A stretch of 7,082 nt of DNA from Candidatus Zixiibacteriota bacterium (GTDB taxonomy: Bacteria; Zixibacteria; MSB-5A5; GN15; FEB-12). The DNA is taken from contig JACZYS010000135.1 in assembly GCA_022570975.1 (NCBI GenBank), forward strand, positions 1 to 7,082. The letters run 5' to 3'. The notes below the pieces were generated by a model. The model worked only from the letters and a program-made list of their open reading frames with translations, had not been told where the DNA came from and did not search any database. Position 1 is the stretch's first letter; every line of letters starts with the position of its first letter. Shown here piece after piece: positions 6,267 to 7,082 of the stretch. The position numbers and the translations under genes were made by a program.

Positions 6267-6359
6267 AACTTTCCAACCTATTCGTCAAAATATTAAATAA
6301 TTCTAATTTTGGGGTTGTGTCATTGTCGAAAGCCTTGTATATTAAGTGCTTGGAAAGTT
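6267..6359. repeat. Perfect 10-bp inverted repeat bracketing the promoter of the 6376 gene
   Basis: AACTTTCCAA (6267-6276) is exactly reverse-complementary to TTGGAAAGTT (6350-6359), with 73 bp between. The arms flank the -35 and -10 candidates at 6315-6343, and the right arm ends one base before the ribosome-binding AGGAG (6361-6365). A second inverted pair, CAAAAT (6286-6291) and ATTTTG (6306-6311), is nested inside. It could be a two-site operator, a readthrough RNA hairpin near the ribosome site, or a small insertion. No flanking target duplication is visible. Confidence 0.5.
6315..6343 (+). promoter_or_regulatory. Promoter candidate for the 6376 lipoprotein gene
   Basis: TATATT at 6338-6343 (5 of 6 for -10) is preceded at 17 bp by TTGTGT at 6315-6320 (3 of 6 for -35). 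Transcription would start near 6350, leaving a leader of about 26 nt. The weak -35 suggests modest or activator-dependent expression. Confidence 0.45.
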
Positions 6360-6375
6360 TAGGAGAAAAAAATTG

Positions 6376-6846
6376 ATGAAAAAATTGAACCTGACAATAT
6401 TTACTGTTATTTTAATGCTCGCTTTTTTTACAGGCTGCTCTGGTGATATTATTCTTGAATCAGAAAGTGAAATCAAAGGTATTTACAAAGGTACCTATAC
6501 AATCACCGAAAATTTTGGAAGTAACTTAGCTGACATTCATACTCAACCAATCATATGGCAGTTTACAGATTCAACTTATATCATGAATATTGATACAGCT
6601 GAAATTTTTGACGCCTCATTTTCAATCTGCAGAGTAAACGGAAGATACCTGCTTTCAATAAATCTTAATTTGGCCGAGCTTAACTCAATTCCGGACGAAG
6701 ATGCCGGGTTTAGTGCCTGCAAGACAAAAACAAATCCTAACGGTATTTTTACCCTTACAAAAACCAGCAGCGATGCTCGTATTATTCTCAAGCAGTATAA
6801 TGAAGTTGATAATATTTTTAAAGAGATAGATATTATCAAAGAATAA
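6376..6846 (+). CDS. Small lipoprotein of unknown function
   Basis: A 156-residue predicted lipoprotein. MKKLNLTIFTVILMLAFFTGC gives a textbook type II signal with lipobox FFTGC, lipid-modified at Cys21. The mature part reads as mainly short beta strands with a lipocalin-like feel: IKGIYKGTYTITENF, QPIIWQFTDSTYIMNI, SFSICRVNGRYLLSINLN, then NGIFTLTKTSSDARIILKQY. Two cysteines in the second half (residues 96 and 124) could form a disulfide. I do not recognise the family. The ATG at 6376 was chosen because AGGAG (6361-6365) is 10 nt upstream. An in-frame TTG codon lies directly before it, and the longer in-frame GTG at 6346 would fall at the predicted transcription start and spoil the signal peptide. 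It stands alone between its own promoter candidate and a strong terminator. It is probably anchored in the outer membrane, or in the inner membrane facing the periplasm. Confidence 0.85.
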   Translation: MKKLNLTIFTVILMLAFFTGCSGDIILESESEIKGIYKGTYTITENFGSNLADIHTQPIIWQFTDSTYIMNIDTAEIFDASFSICRVNGRYLLSINLNLAELNSIPDEDAGFSACKTKTNPNGIFTLTKTSSDARIILKQYNEVDNIFKEIDIIKE

Positions 6847-6882
6847 CCTGATCAGATAAACATATTCTTAGATAAAGATAAT

Positions 6883-6920
6883 ATGCGAAGACCAAATAAG
6901 TCTTCGCATTTTTTATTTTT
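6883..6920 (+). terminator. Strong Rho-independent terminator
   Basis: A perfect 10-bp stem, ATGCGAAGAC (6883-6892) with GTCTTCGCAT (6900-6909), and a 7-nt loop are followed by TTTTTATTTTT to 6920. It lies 36 nt after the lipoprotein stop at 6846 and ends that transcript. Confidence 0.95.
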
Positions 6921-6946
6921 CCCCTGACACGATCTGACAGTCCCCT
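6921..6946. repeat. Short CTGACA direct repeats flanked by CCCC
   Basis: CTGACA occurs at 6924-6929 and 6934-6939, spaced 10 bp (about one helical turn), with CCCC before the first copy and TCCCC (6941-6945) after the second. TGACAG appears again at 7061-7066 and inverted at 7077-7082. This could be a regulator-binding direct repeat or part of an extragenic repeat family. Confidence 0.3.
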
Positions 6947-6958
6947 AACCGATATTAA

Positions 6959-7082
6959 CCCTGAAGGGAAAAGTCCAGTACAGATGCTGGTGATTTGATA
7001 TCTGTTATAGATATCGTAAAGTGCCGTTCCAAGGGGGGATGCGGCACAAAATGTGAGTGCTGACAGATTTCTGATTCTGTCA
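6959..7082. other. Run of consecutive hairpins; candidate structured RNA or extragenic repeat
   Basis: Five simple stem-loops follow one another. CCC-TGAA-GGG is at 6959-6968. CCAGTA-CAGA-TGCTGG (one G-T pair) is at 6975-6990. GATATCT-GTTAT-AGATATC is at 6997-7015. GTGCCG (7021-7026) pairs with CGGCAC (7042-7047), with further internal pairing of TTCC to GGGA. TGACAGA (7061-7067) pairs with TCTGTCA (7076-7082). No plus-strand frame of useful length crosses it. It lies after the terminator and reaches the window edge, so it could be a small RNA, a leader of a gene to the right, or a repeat element. It matches no riboswitch, tmRNA, RNase P or SRP core that I recognise. Confidence 0.4.

Noticed and set aside
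6267..6359. A miniature transposable element with 10-bp terminal repeats
   Set aside because: No target-site duplication flanks the arms, and the promoter and ribosome site of the next gene depend on this sequence. Kept as an inverted repeat only.
6576..6839. Minus-strand 87-codon frame inside the 6376 lipoprotein gene
   Set aside because: Antisense to a gene with a clear lipoprotein signal, and no ribosome site is seen.
6836..7081. Minus-strand frame open from the right edge to a TGA at 6836-6838 (81 codons)
   Set aside because: It runs through the strong terminator hairpin and the hairpin cluster and into the lipoprotein gene, and its translation resembles no protein I know. Its start would be outside the window, so it cannot be fully excluded.

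Overview
The window looks like a chromosomal segment from a Gram-negative-type (two-membrane) bacterium, probably in or near the FCB superphylum. Three things point that way. The left-edge gene encodes secreted dockerin-like repeats of a form I associate from memory with Zixibacteria and related candidate phyla. There is a PorV/PorQ-type (UPF0164) outer-membrane protein. There is also an LptE-like lipopolysaccharide-transport lipoprotein. The phylum assignment is inference; the double membrane is well supported by the LptE, beta-barrel and lipoprotein genes. Composition is AT-leaning with no obvious break along the window.

Layout: (a) 1-386, minus strand, the 5' end of a secreted dockerin-like protein that runs off the left edge. 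(b) 387-626, a divergent intergenic region with a good promoter (571-599) reading right. (c) 627-4104, a tight plus-strand group of hutU (urocanate hydratase, TTG start), hutI (imidazolonepropionase) and an lptE-like lipoprotein gene. (d) A promoter candidate at 4147-4175, then 4208-5982: a PorV-like outer-membrane protein, an NTF2/DUF4878-like lipoprotein overlapping it by one base, and a cytoplasmic single-domain rhodanese. A doubtful 64-codon frame follows at 5979-6173. (e) 6174-6375, an AT-rich gap with a weak hairpin, a promoter candidate and a perfect 10-bp inverted repeat bracketing that promoter. (f) 6376-6846, a small lipoprotein gene of unknown function. (g) 6883-6920, a strong Rho-independent terminator. 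(h) 6921-7082, non-coding sequence holding short direct repeats and a run of consecutive hairpins up to the window edge.

How the genes work together: HutU and HutI carry out consecutive steps of histidine breakdown (urocanate to imidazolonepropionate to formiminoglutamate). HutH, HutG and a Hut regulator are not in the window, so the pathway is only partly represented. Most of the other genes act at the cell envelope (LptE, the PorV-like barrel, two lipoproteins, one secreted protein). The hut genes and the envelope genes may share a transcript by position only.

I found no recognisable novel defence or mobile system, tRNA, rRNA or CRISPR array. The features most worth a second look are the hairpin run at 6959-7082, the inverted repeat around the 6338 promoter, the possibly broken small gene after the rhodanese, and the edge-truncated dockerin-like gene.
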